A stretch of DNA of 64,000 nucleotides from Acidimicrobiia bacterium (GCA_947476745.1 CANJRG010000002.1:62001-126000), one strand, 5' to 3'. Positions 26,549 to 35,593 are shown, counted from the stretch's first letter. The notes: generated by a model not told the origin, from the sequence alone. Made by a program: numbers and translations.

Positions 26549-27340
26549 TCAGCGGTAGCCGACGAGGCCGGACTGGCTGGCCACGGCCAGCAGGTGACCG
26601 TCGGGGGTGAACATGCGCACCGTGCCGTGGGCCAGGCCCACCGCGGCGCCGTCCACCTGATTGTCCAGCAGCACCCAGTCGCAGGCCCGCGGGGCGACGA
26701 TGCGGATGCTGTTGTCGATGCTGCGGGCCCGCACGTCGTCGGTGTACAACCCGTCGACCCCGGCCGACACGGTGTCGCCGAGCACCGCGAGCGCCGCGGC
26801 ACTGGCCGGCACACCGCCGGGCAGCGTCGCCCACATCTGGCTGCGGCCGTCGACGGCGCGGATCGAGCCGTCGGGATCGCCGCTGGCCACCCGTTCGTCG
26901 ATCCGGTCCCGCAGGCCGCCACGACGGCCCTGCGGCATCCGGCGCGGCGCACACTGCGACGGATGCGCCAGCGCGGTCGGCGGCATCGGACCCCACTGGC
27001 CCTCGATGGGGAACTCGCGAGTGCCGAGGGCCACCAGGGCGCTGAGCATCACCGAGCCATCGACCGACGCGATGACCCGACCCTGGGACACCCGCCTGCC
27101 GGTCGTGAGGTTCTCGTAGCGCAACTCGAGCACCTGGGGCATCTCCGCACCACCGACGAACTGGCACGCCGCCCAGGTGGCCGGCCGGCCGGTCGCGGCC
27201 TCCGCGACCTCGATCACCGCAGCGAGGCCGCAGCCGCCGTACAGCGCGCCGCGGCCCCCGCAGATGCCTTCCCAGATCGGCAGCCGCCAGTGGTCGGCGT
27301 TGCCGGTCGGCTCGAGCTGGAGGAACTCCTTGACCTCCAC
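26549..27340 (-). CDS. Acyl-CoA thioesterase (double hotdog, TesB-like)
   Basis: 263 residues with two hotdog-like halves: an N-terminal one (YGGCGLAAVIEVAEAATGR... VLELRYENLTTGRRVSQGRV) and a C-terminal one (SIDNSIRIVAPRACDWVLLDNQV... GTVRMFTPDGHLLAVASQSG). The pattern matches acyl-CoA thioesterase II-like proteins, which release free acid from acyl-CoA. The ending LLAVASQSGLVGYR is characteristic. It follows the alpha/beta hydrolase by 12 nt on the same strand and is convergent with kup. Confidence 0.85.
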   Translation of the reverse strand: MEVKEFLQLEPTGNADHWRLPIWEGICGGRGALYGGCGLAAVIEVAEAATGRPATWAACQFVGGAEMPQVLELRYENLTTGRRVSQGRVIASVDGSVMLSALVALGTREFPIEGQWGPMPPTALAHPSQCAPRRMPQGRRGGLRDRIDERVASGDPDGSIRAVDGRSQMWATLPGGVPASAAALAVLGDTVSAGVDGLYTDDVRARSIDNSIRIVAPRACDWVLLDNQVDGAAVGLAHGTVRMFTPDGHLLAVASQSGLVGYR

Positions 27341-27352
27341 GGAACCGTGGCC

Positions 27353-28246
27353 TCAGCCCTGGGCCGGGGCCCGACGGGTGAGGAACTCGATGACCGCCCC
27401 GGCGAAGATGTCGTTGCGATCGCCGGCCACCATGTGCGCGGCGTCGCTGACCGACACGTACTCGGCGTGCGGGCACACCGCAAGGAACTGCTGGGCCCCT
27501 TCCTCGGTGAGCACGTCGGAGAGGCCGCCGCGCACCAGCAGGGTGGGGATGGTGATGTGACGGGCCGCATCCTCGAGACGGTTGCGATAGGCATCCATGT
27601 TCCACTGTCGGTTCATCCGACGCGGATCCCAGTGCCAGTAGAACCGGCCGTCCTCGCCGCGCCGCACGTTCTTCACCAGACCGTCGAGGTTGCGGGGACG
27701 CTTGCGGTGCGGCTGGTAATTGGCGATGGCCTCGGCGACCTCGTCGAGGGTCTCGAAGCCCTCGGGCTTCTGGTTCATGAACTCGCGGATCTTGGCGCTG
27801 CCCTCGGGAGCGATGCGCGGGGCCATGTCCACCAGCACGATGGCCGCGGCCTCGAGGCGACCCTCGCCCACCGCCAGAAGGCTTGTACCACCGCCCATGG
27901 AGGCACCGACCAGGATCGGCGGCCGGCCACCGATGGCGTTGACCACGGCGACGAGGTCGTCGACCTGGTCCTCCTGCTCGTACACGCCGTCGGCGGTCCA
28001 GTCGGAATCGCCGTGGCCGCGGGCGTCGTAGGCGACGGCGTAGTACCCGGCCCCACCGAGCGTCTCGCCGGCACCCTTCCAGGCGTGACGGGTCTGGCCG
28101 CCACCGTGCATGAGCATGACGGGGCGACCGGTCACATCGCCCCACGAGTCGCCCCGAATGGTGATGCCTGCGCCCCCCGGCCAGGCATGATCGGGATCCG
28201 GTGTGCCCTCGAGGCGGTACCTCTTCGGCGCTGTCGAGCCGGTCAC
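27353..28246 (-). CDS. Alpha/beta hydrolase
   Basis: 297 residues from the GTG at 28246, preceded by AGGGGG 8 nt upstream. Alpha/beta hydrolase fold: oxyanion region LMHGGGQTRH, nucleophile elbow GASMGGG, acidic residue in GGLSDVL and catalytic His in DAAHMVAG. These are the motifs of carboxylesterases, epoxide hydrolases and meta-cleavage-type C-C hydrolases; the substrate is not defined. It leads a two-gene unit with the thioesterase and is divergent from an LLM oxidoreductase. A larger frame reaching 29083 is antisense shadow. Confidence 0.87.
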   Translation of the reverse strand: MTGSTAPKRYRLEGTPDPDHAWPGGAGITIRGDSWGDVTGRPVMLMHGGGQTRHAWKGAGETLGGAGYYAVAYDARGHGDSDWTADGVYEQEDQVDDLVAVVNAIGGRPPILVGASMGGGTSLLAVGEGRLEAAAIVLVDMAPRIAPEGSAKIREFMNQKPEGFETLDEVAEAIANYQPHRKRPRNLDGLVKNVRRGEDGRFYWHWDPRRMNRQWNMDAYRNRLEDAARHITIPTLLVRGGLSDVLTEEGAQQFLAVCPHAEYVSVSDAAHMVAGDRNDIFAGAVIEFLTRRAPAQG

Positions 28247-28390
28247 TGTCTGTCCCCCTTCGGCCCGGGTCAGATGGCCGGACCAGCACCGATGGTAGGA
28301 GCCGTGGTCCCGGGCTCCCAAGTTTCCCGCAACTGGCGCATCGCGGCGGACGCTGCGGCGGGAACCGGGGCAGCCCGGCGGGAGGCGATC

Positions 28391-28396
28391 TACGAT
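28391..28396 (+). promoter_or_regulatory. Putative -10 element of a leaderless transcript
   Basis: TACGAT ends 6 nt before the ATG at 28403, with no Shine-Dalgarno sequence. Confidence 0.55.
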
Positions 28397-28402
28397 CCGG
28401 CC

Positions 28403-29278
28403 ATGAAATTCGGGATCATGTTCGCCAACTCCGGGCACTTCGCCGCCGCCGAAGGTGCCGCCGCCATCGCCACCGCGGCGGACCGCTGCGGCCTCGAGTC
28501 CATCTGGGCCGTCGAGCACGTGGTCATCCCCCACGGCTACCAGTCGCAGTACCCCTACCACGAGAGCGGCAAGATCCCCCTCGGCGATGATCCCGACCTG
28601 CCCGATCCCCTGTTGTGGCTGGCCTACGCCGGCGCGTTGACCAAGGACATCCGTCTGGCGACGGGCATCCTGATCGTGCCCCAGCGCAACCCGGTGGTGC
28701 TGGCCAAGGAGTGCGCCAGCCTGTCCAAGCTGACCAACAACCGCTTTGAGCTCGGCATCGGTGTCGGCTGGCTGAGGGAGGAGTTCGACGCCCTCGGCGT
28801 CCCGTGGCCCGACCGCGGTGGCCGTACCGACGAGTACTGCGAGGCCATGTCGGCGCTGTGGAGCCAGCAGCACGCCACCTACCACGGCAAGTACGTCAAC
28901 TTCGACAACGCCATCTCCCGTCCGCAGCCTGCCGGGGGTTCGATCCCCATCGTGGTCGGTGGGCACAGCGACGCCGCTGCCAAGCGTGCCGGGCGGTACG
29001 GCACGGGGTTCTTCCCGGCCAAGGGCACCGATGAGGAGTTGACCCACCTGTTCGAGGTGGTCAAAGGCTCGGCAGCCGAGCACGGGCGGGACGGCGACGC
29101 CATCGAGAACACCACCATGGTGTGGTCGTGGCGCCGGGAATCGCTCGACCGGGTGAAGCAGCTCGAGGATCTCGGGGTGGACCGTCTGGTCCTCGCCCCG
29201 CCGACCTCGAATCCCGCCCGCATCGGCGACGCCATGGAGGAACTGGCCGCCAAGATCGCCCCCGTGGCCACCCGCTGA
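28403..29278 (+). CDS. LLM class F420/FMN-dependent oxidoreductase
   Basis: 291 residues, bacterial luciferase-like TIM barrel. Markers are FGIMFANSGH at the start, ESIWAVEHVVIP, the hydrophobic beta-bulge region RLATGILIVPQRNP, and FELGIGVGWLREEFDALG, all typical of F420-dependent reductases and dehydrogenases of actinobacteria. It is closest in style to the LLM protein at 54973 (same VEHV and VGGH motifs). It ends with TGATG, overlapping the next gene by one base, so the two are translated together. Confidence 0.9.
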   Translation: MKFGIMFANSGHFAAAEGAAAIATAADRCGLESIWAVEHVVIPHGYQSQYPYHESGKIPLGDDPDLPDPLLWLAYAGALTKDIRLATGILIVPQRNPVVLAKECASLSKLTNNRFELGIGVGWLREEFDALGVPWPDRGGRTDEYCEAMSALWSQQHATYHGKYVNFDNAISRPQPAGGSIPIVVGGHSDAAAKRAGRYGTGFFPAKGTDEELTHLFEVVKGSAAEHGRDGDAIENTTMVWSWRRESLDRVKQLEDLGVDRLVLAPPTSNPARIGDAMEELAAKIAPVATR

Positions 29279-30120
29279 TGCGCGTCACCGTCGCCGCCAC
29301 CCCCGACCCGCCGCCCCCCGGCATCCCCAACCCGATCCACGCCGACGACGGCGCCACCGGGGCCGGGTACCGGGGTGCGTTGGTGGCCGGCGTGCGGACC
29401 TACGGTTGGGTGGCCGACGCGGTGCGGGCCATCGCCGGCACCGAATGGTTGGCCCAGGGCTGGGCCGACGTCACGCTGCGCAGGCCGCTCTACGCCGGCG
29501 AGCTGGTGGCCATCGACCTCGACCCCGAACCCGGCGTCGAACCGGCGACGTGGACCGTACGGGCCTCGGTCGAGGACAGCCGGGTGGTGCTCGACGGCCG
29601 GGCCGGACTCGGGGTGGCGAGCTGGTTCGACACCATCCGGGTCCCGACCCGGACCCCGGCCGAGCCGCCGCCCCGCGTCCGGCCGACCTACACCCTCGAC
29701 GACGTGCCGAAGCGCCAACCGCTGCGATCGCTCGGCGCGTACGTCAACGCCGCGGCCGCCCGGCGGCTGGCCACCGAGGACCTCGGCCTGACCGAGACCA
29801 CCCTTCCTGGCGGAGCGGTGCACCCGTGGTTCCTGGCCGCGCGGATGGCGCCGTTGACCCGGCACAACTTCACCTACGGGCCGACCATCCACGTCCGCAC
29901 CCAGATCCAACACCTCGCCGTTGCCGCGGCCGACCACGAGATCGTGATCAGCGCCCAGATCATCGATGCCTACGAACGAAACGACCACTGGTACCAGGTA
30001 CTTGACGGCATGGTGTGGGACGACACCGGCCAGGAACTGGCCCGTCTCAAGCACACCACCATTTTCCGGCCCCGGGGCACCGCGATGCCTCCGCCGATCG
30101 TCACCGAGGACGAGGCCTGA
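29278..30120 (+). CDS. Double-hotdog protein of unknown function
   Basis: 280 residues. Two regions look like hotdog folds: about 10-125 (GALVAGVRTYGWVADAVRAI... RPLYAGELVAIDL), with the HADDG and LVAG pattern of MaoC-like hydratases, and about 165-270 (HPWFLAARMAPLTRHNFTYG... QIIDAYERNDHWYQVLDG). It may be an acyl-CoA hydratase or thioesterase. I could not place it in a named family. Its ATG overlaps the stop of the LLM gene, which suggests the pair act on the same substrate. Confidence 0.7.
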   Translation: MRVTVAATPDPPPPGIPNPIHADDGATGAGYRGALVAGVRTYGWVADAVRAIAGTEWLAQGWADVTLRRPLYAGELVAIDLDPEPGVEPATWTVRASVEDSRVVLDGRAGLGVASWFDTIRVPTRTPAEPPPRVRPTYTLDDVPKRQPLRSLGAYVNAAAARRLATEDLGLTETTLPGGAVHPWFLAARMAPLTRHNFTYGPTIHVRTQIQHLAVAAADHEIVISAQIIDAYERNDHWYQVLDGMVWDDTGQELARLKHTTIFRPRGTAMPPPIVTEDEA

Positions 30121-30130
30121 CCGCCGCGGT

Positions 30131-30170
30131 CGGTCCGGCCCGGTGACCGCCCTGGCCACCGGGCCGACCG
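30131..30170. terminator. Hairpin between convergent genes
   Basis: CGGTCCGGCCCGGT (30131-30144) pairs with ACCGGGCCGACCG (30158-30170), with one bulged base and a 13-nt loop. It lies between the hotdog gene and the convergent enoyl-CoA hydratase gene, a position suited to a two-way terminator. Confidence 0.6.
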
Positions 30171-30189
30171 GACGGCGGCCGGACCAGGT

Positions 30190-30244
30190 GGGTGCCGGGC
30201 GGGTGCCGGGCGGGTGCCGGGCGGGTGCCGGGCGGGTGCCGGGC
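30190..30244. repeat. Five perfect 11-bp tandem repeats
   Basis: GGGTGCCGGGC is repeated five times without a mismatch in the spacer between two convergent genes, ending 10 bp before the enoyl-CoA hydratase stop codon. Likely slippage-prone (a VNTR). No coding role. Confidence 0.9.
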
Positions 30245-30253
30245 GGGCGACGA

Positions 30254-31015
30254 TCAGTCCTGGGGAATCCAGGCCGGTGGGCGCTTGCCCAGGAACGCCG
30301 CCACGCCCTCCTTGGCCTCGCTCGCGCCGAAGCCCACGGTATTGGCGGCGGCGTACGCACGGGCATCGCCGACACCGCCGTCGGCCATGGCCTGCAGCGC
30401 CGTCTTGGTCGCCGCCACGGCCTGCGGGGCGCCCTTGACCAGCGCGTCGACGTAGTGGGCCACGGTGGCATCGAGTTGGTCGGCCGGCACGGCCATGTTG
30501 ACCAGGCCCAGCTCGGCTGCCCGTGCTGCCGGCATCATGTCGGCGGCCAGGAACGCCTCGAACAGCGCACGCCGGGTCATCCGGTGGGCCATCATGGCGG
30601 CCACCGGCACCGGCGCAATACCGAGGCGTACCTCGGTGATACCGATCCGTACGGTGTCGAGGGCGATCGAGATGTCGCAGGCCGCGGCCAGCACCGCACC
30701 ACCACCGGCGGCATGGCCCGCGATTCGACCCACAACCGGCTTGGGCGAGCCGTCGATGGCCGCGACCACGTCGGCGAAGGTCAGCGGGTCCGAGCCGAGA
30801 GACCGGTGGTCCTCCTTGAGATCGGCACCGGCGCTGAAGGTTCCGCCCGAATTGGTCAACACGATCACCCGGACCGAGCCGTCGGCCAACGCCGTCTCGA
30901 GATCGCCCATCAGGCTGCGCAGCAATGCCTGGCTGAAGGCGTTGCGGTTGTGGGCACTGTCCAGCGTGATGGTGGCCACCCCACGGGATGCCGCGTAGTT
31001 CGTCGGTGCCGTCAT
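30254..31015 (-). CDS. Enoyl-CoA hydratase/isomerase (crotonase family)
   Basis: 253 residues. It would hydrate trans-2-enoyl-CoA in beta-oxidation or act as an isomerase. The CoA-binding GTFSAGADLKE and oxyanion AGHAAGGGAVLAAACD motifs are present. Both catalytic glutamates of hydratases are found: E in GITEVRLGIAP and E in ALFEAFLAAD. The ATG at 31015 has GGGGGAG upstream, and a TACGCT (31056-31051, minus strand) would give a leader of about 30 nt. It is divergent from the quinone oxidoreductase gene. Confidence 0.9.
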   Translation of the reverse strand: MTAPTNYAASRGVATITLDSAHNRNAFSQALLRSLMGDLETALADGSVRVIVLTNSGGTFSAGADLKEDHRSLGSDPLTFADVVAAIDGSPKPVVGRIAGHAAGGGAVLAAACDISIALDTVRIGITEVRLGIAPVPVAAMMAHRMTRRALFEAFLAADMMPAARAAELGLVNMAVPADQLDATVAHYVDALVKGAPQAVAATKTALQAMADGGVGDARAYAAANTVGFGASEAKEGVAAFLGKRPPAWIPQD

Positions 31016-31077
31016 GATTCTCCCCCGAGTATCCAGAAGCGGACGGGGGCAGCGTAGGGCCTGTTCGGCAGGCGCGT

Positions 31078-31083
31078 TAGGGT
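31078..31083 (+). promoter_or_regulatory. Putative -10 element of a leaderless transcript
   Basis: TAGGGT ends 7 nt before the GTG at 31091 of the oxidoreductase. Confidence 0.5.
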
Positions 31084-31090
31084 TTCGCCC

Positions 31091-32062
31091 GTGCGCGCCG
31101 TCATCTGCCATCAACTCGGCTCGGTTTCCGACCTCGTTCTCGAGGAACGGCCAACGCCCGGCCCGGGTCCCGGCCAGGTCCGTATCGCGGTCGGTGCCGC
31201 CGGCGCGAGCTACGTCGACGGGCTGCGGGTAGCGGGCCGCTACCAGTTCCCGATGACCCCGCCCTACGTACCCGGCGGTGAGGCCGCCGGGACGATCGAC
31301 GCCGTCGGCGAGGGCGTGGACGGATGGTCGATCGGCGACCGGGTCTTCGCCGTGGTCGGCTCCGGCGCCTTCGCCGACACCCTGCTGGCCAAACCGCACC
31401 AACTCATCCGGCTGCCCGATTCCGTCGACATCGCCGTGGGGGCGTCGTTCTACCAGGTGTACGGCACGGCATGGTTCGCCCTCACCCGGCGCACCGAGGT
31501 GCGCCCGGGTGAGACCATGCTGGTGACCGGGGCGGGCGGCGGGGTCGGCCTCGCCGCCATCGACGTGGCCCGGCACCTCGGGGCCCGCGTCATCGCCGTC
31601 GCCTCATCCCCCGAGAAGCGGGCCCTGGCGCTGTCCATGGGCGCGGAGGTGGCCATCGACCCCGCCACCGAGGACGTCAAGGCCCGGGCCCGGGAACTCA
31701 CCGACGGCAAAGGGGTCGACCTCGTCTACGACGTCGTCGGCGGCGAGCTGTCCGAGCAGTGCCTGCGGGCGATGTCCTTCGACGGCCGCTTCCTGATCGT
31801 CGGCTTCACCGCCGGCATCGGTCGGGTGCCGCTCAACCTGGTGCTGCTGAACAACCGCACCGCGGTCGGGGTCGAATGGGGCGGCTGGGTCCAGCGCAAC
31901 GCTGCGGCCAACCGGGAGATGATGGCCGAGGTCGTGGCCGCCATCGCCGCCGGCGATCTGCGGCCGGTGGCACCGACGGCCCGGCCGCTGTCGGAGGCCG
32001 GCGCGGTTCTGGGCGATCTGCTCGAGCGGCGGGCCGTGGGCAAGCTGGTGCTCGTCCCCTGA
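31091..32062 (+). CDS. NADPH:quinone oxidoreductase-like MDR family enzyme
   Basis: 323 residues, zinc-free medium-chain dehydrogenase/reductase. The N-terminal GroES-like domain (PGPGQVRIAVGAAGASYVDG... PGGEAAGTIDAVGEGV) lacks the Cys/His zinc ligands of alcohol dehydrogenases. The Rossmann domain carries GAGGGVGLAAIDVAR (about 150-164), and IAVASSPEKRALALSMGA points to NADPH. Related proteins reduce quinones or enoyl-CoA-like double bonds, and the substrate here is open. GTG start with the -10 hexamer just upstream. Confidence 0.9.
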   Translation: MRAVICHQLGSVSDLVLEERPTPGPGPGQVRIAVGAAGASYVDGLRVAGRYQFPMTPPYVPGGEAAGTIDAVGEGVDGWSIGDRVFAVVGSGAFADTLLAKPHQLIRLPDSVDIAVGASFYQVYGTAWFALTRRTEVRPGETMLVTGAGGGVGLAAIDVARHLGARVIAVASSPEKRALALSMGAEVAIDPATEDVKARARELTDGKGVDLVYDVVGGELSEQCLRAMSFDGRFLIVGFTAGIGRVPLNLVLLNNRTAVGVEWGGWVQRNAAANREMMAEVVAAIAAGDLRPVAPTARPLSEAGAVLGDLLERRAVGKLVLVP

Positions 32063-32080
32063 CCCACCGCCCGGCGGCGA

Positions 32081-33325
32081 TCAGCTCCGCGGCACCTTGC
32101 TCCAGGCCATGTCCTTGTCGACCCGCGGCTCGCCGGGCAGGCCGAGGACCTGCTCGCCGAGGATGTTGCGCATGATCTCCGAGGTGCCGCCCTCGATCGA
32201 GTTGGCCCGCACCCGAAGGAAGCCGTGACGGGGCTCGCCCCAGCCCTCGATGTTGAGTTCGGTGGGCCGGCGGAAGGTGAAGTCGTAGCCGACCATACCG
32301 GCCGGTCCCATCAGATCGAGGCAGAACTCGTAGATGGCCTTGTTCTGCTCGGCCATGGCGAGCTTGGCCACCGAACCCTCCGGACCGGGATTGCCCTGAC
32401 GGCGGCCGACCGAGGCCCGCAGGTTGGTCAGCCGAAGCGTCTCCGCCCGCACCCACAGCTTCATCAGCCGGTCGCGCTTCGCGCCGTCGCGTTCATGCTC
32501 GGGCAGGGCCTCCCACAACTTGACCGCCTCGCTGATCGGGCCCGACCCGCGACGCGGACCACCGCCGCCACCGCCGCCGCCGATCGAGGTGCGCTCGTTC
32601 ATCAGCGTGGTCAGTGACACCCGCCAGCCGTCACCCTCGTCGCCGAGCCGGTTGGCGTCGGGGATGCGCACGTCAGTTAGGTACACCTCGTTGAACTCGG
32701 CCTCTCCGGTGATCTGGCGCAACGGGCGCACCTCGACCCCGGGGCTGGACATGTCCACCAGGAAGTACGTCAGCCCCCGGTGCTTGGGGACCTCGGTGTT
32801 GGTCCTGGTCACCAGCATCCCCCACTGGGCGAGATGGGCCAGGGTGTTCCACACCTTCTGGCCGTTGACGTTCCACTCGTCGCCGTCACGCACCGCACGG
32901 GTGCCCAGACCGGCAAAGTCCGAACCGGCGCCCGGCTCGGAGAACAGCTGGCACCAACGCTCCTCGCCGCTGTACATCGGCCGCAGGAAACGGGCCCGCT
33001 GGGCGTCGTCGCCGTGGGTGAGGATGGTCGGGCCGGCCAGGTTCATGAAGAACCCGGCCGGATCGGGCGCGGGTCCACCCGCTTCTTTGATGCGGACCTC
33101 GACCAGGCGCTGCAGCTGCGGGCGCACGCCGAGGCCGCCGTTGCCCACCGGCCAGTGCACCCACGCCAAGCCGGCGTCGAAACGGGCTCCGCGGAAGGCA
33201 ATGGCATCCATCGAGCGGGGGTCGTTGGCGGCCAGGAAGGCGTCGAGGGCGGCGACAACCGCAGCTTCCTGCGCGTCGGTGGTGGAGGGGTTCTCTACAG
33301 CGGTCACCCCTGAAGCTTGGCCCAT
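32081..33325 (-). CDS. Acyl-CoA dehydrogenase
   Basis: 414 residues. FAD and substrate regions are clear: QLFSEPGAGSDFAGL, VNGQKVWNT, HRGLTYFLVDM, GEAEFNEVYLTDVRIP and the end SIEGGTSEIMRNILGEQVLGLP. At the usual catalytic-base position of the YEGT motif this protein has Gly (EGGT), as in many mycobacterial FadE proteins that place the base elsewhere or work as heterodimers. An eight-Gly run (about residue 249) interrupts a loop. The start could also be the GTG seven residues later. It is convergent with the oxidoreductase gene. Confidence 0.9.
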   Translation of the reverse strand: MGQASGVTAVENPSTTDAQEAAVVAALDAFLAANDPRSMDAIAFRGARFDAGLAWVHWPVGNGGLGVRPQLQRLVEVRIKEAGGPAPDPAGFFMNLAGPTILTHGDDAQRARFLRPMYSGEERWCQLFSEPGAGSDFAGLGTRAVRDGDEWNVNGQKVWNTLAHLAQWGMLVTRTNTEVPKHRGLTYFLVDMSSPGVEVRPLRQITGEAEFNEVYLTDVRIPDANRLGDEGDGWRVSLTTLMNERTSIGGGGGGGGPRRGSGPISEAVKLWEALPEHERDGAKRDRLMKLWVRAETLRLTNLRASVGRRQGNPGPEGSVAKLAMAEQNKAIYEFCLDLMGPAGMVGYDFTFRRPTELNIEGWGEPRHGFLRVRANSIEGGTSEIMRNILGEQVLGLPGEPRVDKDMAWSKVPRS

Positions 33326-33369
33326 CGACGGCAGCGATGGCTAGGGGAAGCCGAACCCACCGGCCGCGG

Positions 33370-34989
33370 TCACCGTCCGAGCCGCCCACGGGCCAGGGCC
33401 TTCAGGCCGGCGTAGTCGACCTTGCCCGAGGGCGCCCGACCGATGCTTGCCACCACGACCACATCCCGCGGCGCCTTGTAGCCGGCCAACTCCGCCTTGA
33501 CGTGGGCGATCACCGAGGCGGCGTCGACCGCATCGCCGGCCCGACGCGGTTGCACCACCGCGCACACGGTCTCACCGAAACGAGGATCGGGGATACCGAC
33601 ACACACCGCATCGAGGACCTGCGGGTGGCGCTTGAGGACCTCCTCGACCTCCTCGACGAAGACCTTCTCACCGGCGGTGTTGATGCACACCGAGCCGCGG
33701 CCCAACAGGCGCATGGTGCCGTCGGCCTCGACCGTGGCGAAATCGCCGGGCACCGACCAGCGCTTGCCGTTCACCGTGCGGAACGTCTCGGCGGTCTTGG
33801 CCGCGTCCTTGTAGTACCCGTCGGGCATGGGGCCGCCGAACGCCGCCAGGCCGACCTCCCCCGAGCCCGGCTCGACGAAGTGGCCGTCCTCGGCGAGGAC
33901 CTGGGCCAACTCGCCCACCAGGAACGCCGCAGTCGCCGCCACCGAGGACTTGGTCGACAGCGAACGGCCCATACCGGCCGCCTCGGTGGAGCCGAACACG
34001 TCGAGCAGCATCACGTCGTCGGCCAGGTGTTGCAGCATTCCCACCTTGACCTCCTGGCTCCACATGACGCCGGCGGAGTAGAGGACCTTGAGCCGGGAGA
34101 GATCCCAGCGGCCGGGATGGGCCTCGAGCGCGGCGAGCAGGGGACGACCGAAGGCGTCGCCGACCATGGTCAGCCACGTCACCCCCAGCCGGACGCACTC
34201 GTCCCACAGGTGCTCGGCGTCGAAGGTGGTGCGGTCCAACAGCACGATGGTGGCCCCGAGGGGCAACATGGCGTAGGCATTACCCAGCGCGGTGGCGTGC
34301 ATCAGCGGGCATGCTTCGAGCACCACCGGGGCGTCGGTGCGGTCCACCGCCGCCGCGGCGAGGTCCTCGAGCGTCTCGGCCGGCGGATAGCCCAGCAGCG
34401 CGTTGCCGCCGTGGCCCATGGCCTTGTACAGCTCGCCGTGGGACCACATGACCCCTTTGGGCATGCCGGTCGTCCCACCGGTGTAGGTCATGATCACATC
34501 GGTCGGGCCACGGCGGACCTCGATCGCCGGGGCGTCGCTTCGGCCGGCGCCGACCACGTCCTCGTAGGGCACGGCCCATACCGGCGGGTTCGGTCCGACC
34601 GCGTACCAGCGCACGATCTGCGGCAGCCGTTCGCGCGCCGCGCTGGCCACCTCGGTGAAGGCGGTGTCGAACACCACGGCCTCGGCGTCGGCGTTGTCGA
34701 AGAGGTAGACGATCTCGCCGACGGCGTAGCGGTAGTTGGTGTTGACCGGCCACATCGCCACCTTGGTGGCGGCGAAGTAGGTCTCGAGATACTCGGGGCT
34801 GTTGTAGAGGTAGGCGGCCACCTTGGCACCGGCGCCGAGACCCGCGGCCAGCAGGTCGGCGGCGAGGGCATTGGCGCGACGGTCGAAGTCGCGCCAGCGC
34901 ACCGTGCGATCGCCACAGACGATGGCCGGCCGGTCCGGCACCGCTGCCGCGACGGCCTCGAAGATGTCCGCGAAATTCGAATCTGCCAT
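33370..34989 (-). CDS. Acyl-CoA synthetase (AMP-dependent ligase)
   Basis: 539 residues, ANL superfamily. It activates a carboxylic acid as acyl-AMP and then acyl-CoA. Motifs: YTGGTTGMPKG (169-179) for ATP, FGSTEAAG, PGDFATVEADG and the C-terminal catalytic Lys in PSGKVDYAGL (about 523). It resembles mycobacterial FadD-type ligases for cyclic or long-chain acids. The chain length preference is not predictable. A larger frame to 35217 is not supported. It is followed 45 nt downstream by the acyl-CoA dehydrogenase gene, which gives activation then dehydrogenation. Confidence 0.92.
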   Translation of the reverse strand: MADSNFADIFEAVAAAVPDRPAIVCGDRTVRWRDFDRRANALAADLLAAGLGAGAKVAAYLYNSPEYLETYFAATKVAMWPVNTNYRYAVGEIVYLFDNADAEAVVFDTAFTEVASAARERLPQIVRWYAVGPNPPVWAVPYEDVVGAGRSDAPAIEVRRGPTDVIMTYTGGTTGMPKGVMWSHGELYKAMGHGGNALLGYPPAETLEDLAAAAVDRTDAPVVLEACPLMHATALGNAYAMLPLGATIVLLDRTTFDAEHLWDECVRLGVTWLTMVGDAFGRPLLAALEAHPGRWDLSRLKVLYSAGVMWSQEVKVGMLQHLADDVMLLDVFGSTEAAGMGRSLSTKSSVAATAAFLVGELAQVLAEDGHFVEPGSGEVGLAAFGGPMPDGYYKDAAKTAETFRTVNGKRWSVPGDFATVEADGTMRLLGRGSVCINTAGEKVFVEEVEEVLKRHPQVLDAVCVGIPDPRFGETVCAVVQPRRAGDAVDAASVIAHVKAELAGYKAPRDVVVVASIGRAPSGKVDYAGLKALARGRLGR

Positions 34990-34995
34990 GGACGC

Positions 34996-35001
34996 AAGGT
35001 A
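34996..35001 (-). promoter_or_regulatory. Putative -10 element of a leaderless transcript
   Basis: On the minus strand TACCTT ends 6 nt before the ATG at 34989 of the acyl-CoA synthetase. Confidence 0.45.
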
Positions 35002-35059
35002 GCGGACCGCCCGTGCCGCGGCGGGGCCACCGGTCGGCGGGCCGGGGTCCGGAACGCGA

Positions 35060-35533
35060 TCAGTCGACGGCCAACGGTGCGGAGCGCTCCCGCAGGAAGG
35101 TGTTGGTGAACAGCCGCTCGGCGAAACGCCAGCCGGCGGGGGTCCGTACGAAGCGGTCGTGGTACTCGCCCACGTACTTGGGGTGGCCGACCGGCACCGG
35201 CAGCACCACCTCGTCACGGCTGTCGTGGCGGTAGTTGATCAGGTAGCTGGTGGCCGTCGCGGTGTCGGGTCCGGTGAGCTCGATGGCGATGTTGGTGATC
35301 ACGTGCCGGGAGGTACGCCGGGTCACCGACTCGCGCTCGGCGAAGAACCGGTGGACCTCGTCGTGGCCCTCCATGCGCACACCGGGGCCGTCCCACACCC
35401 CGTCCTCGGTGAACAGCCCGGCGATACGGGCGGCCTCGCCGAAGTCGACGAAGCGGGTGTAGTCGGTCATCAGCCTGTGGATCGCCCGCTCGTCGAGCAG
35501 CTCGGCCAGGGCATCGTGCGGAGTGGTCGCCAT
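35060..35533 (-). CDS. NTF2-like (SnoaL-type) protein
   Basis: 157 residues. A cone-shaped NTF2 fold is suggested by RLMTDYTRFVDFGEAARIAGLF, then GVWDGPGVRMEGHDEVHRFF and the strands SRHVITNIAIEL... GEYHDRFVRTPAGWRFAERL. Family members include polyketide cyclases, dehydratases and steroid isomerases, but many have no known function. Two similar proteins lie at 42159 and 53415. It is divergent from the SDR gene across the 40-bp palindrome and may be controlled with it. Confidence 0.8.
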   Translation of the reverse strand: MATTPHDALAELLDERAIHRLMTDYTRFVDFGEAARIAGLFTEDGVWDGPGVRMEGHDEVHRFFAERESVTRRTSRHVITNIAIELTGPDTATATSYLINYRHDSRDEVVLPVPVGHPKYVGEYHDRFVRTPAGWRFAERLFTNTFLRERSAPLAVD

Positions 35534-35593
35534 CGCCCCAGCCTCGCAGACCGTCGGCGGCCAGTACCCGGACCGGGCGGCCGGACGGTCACC

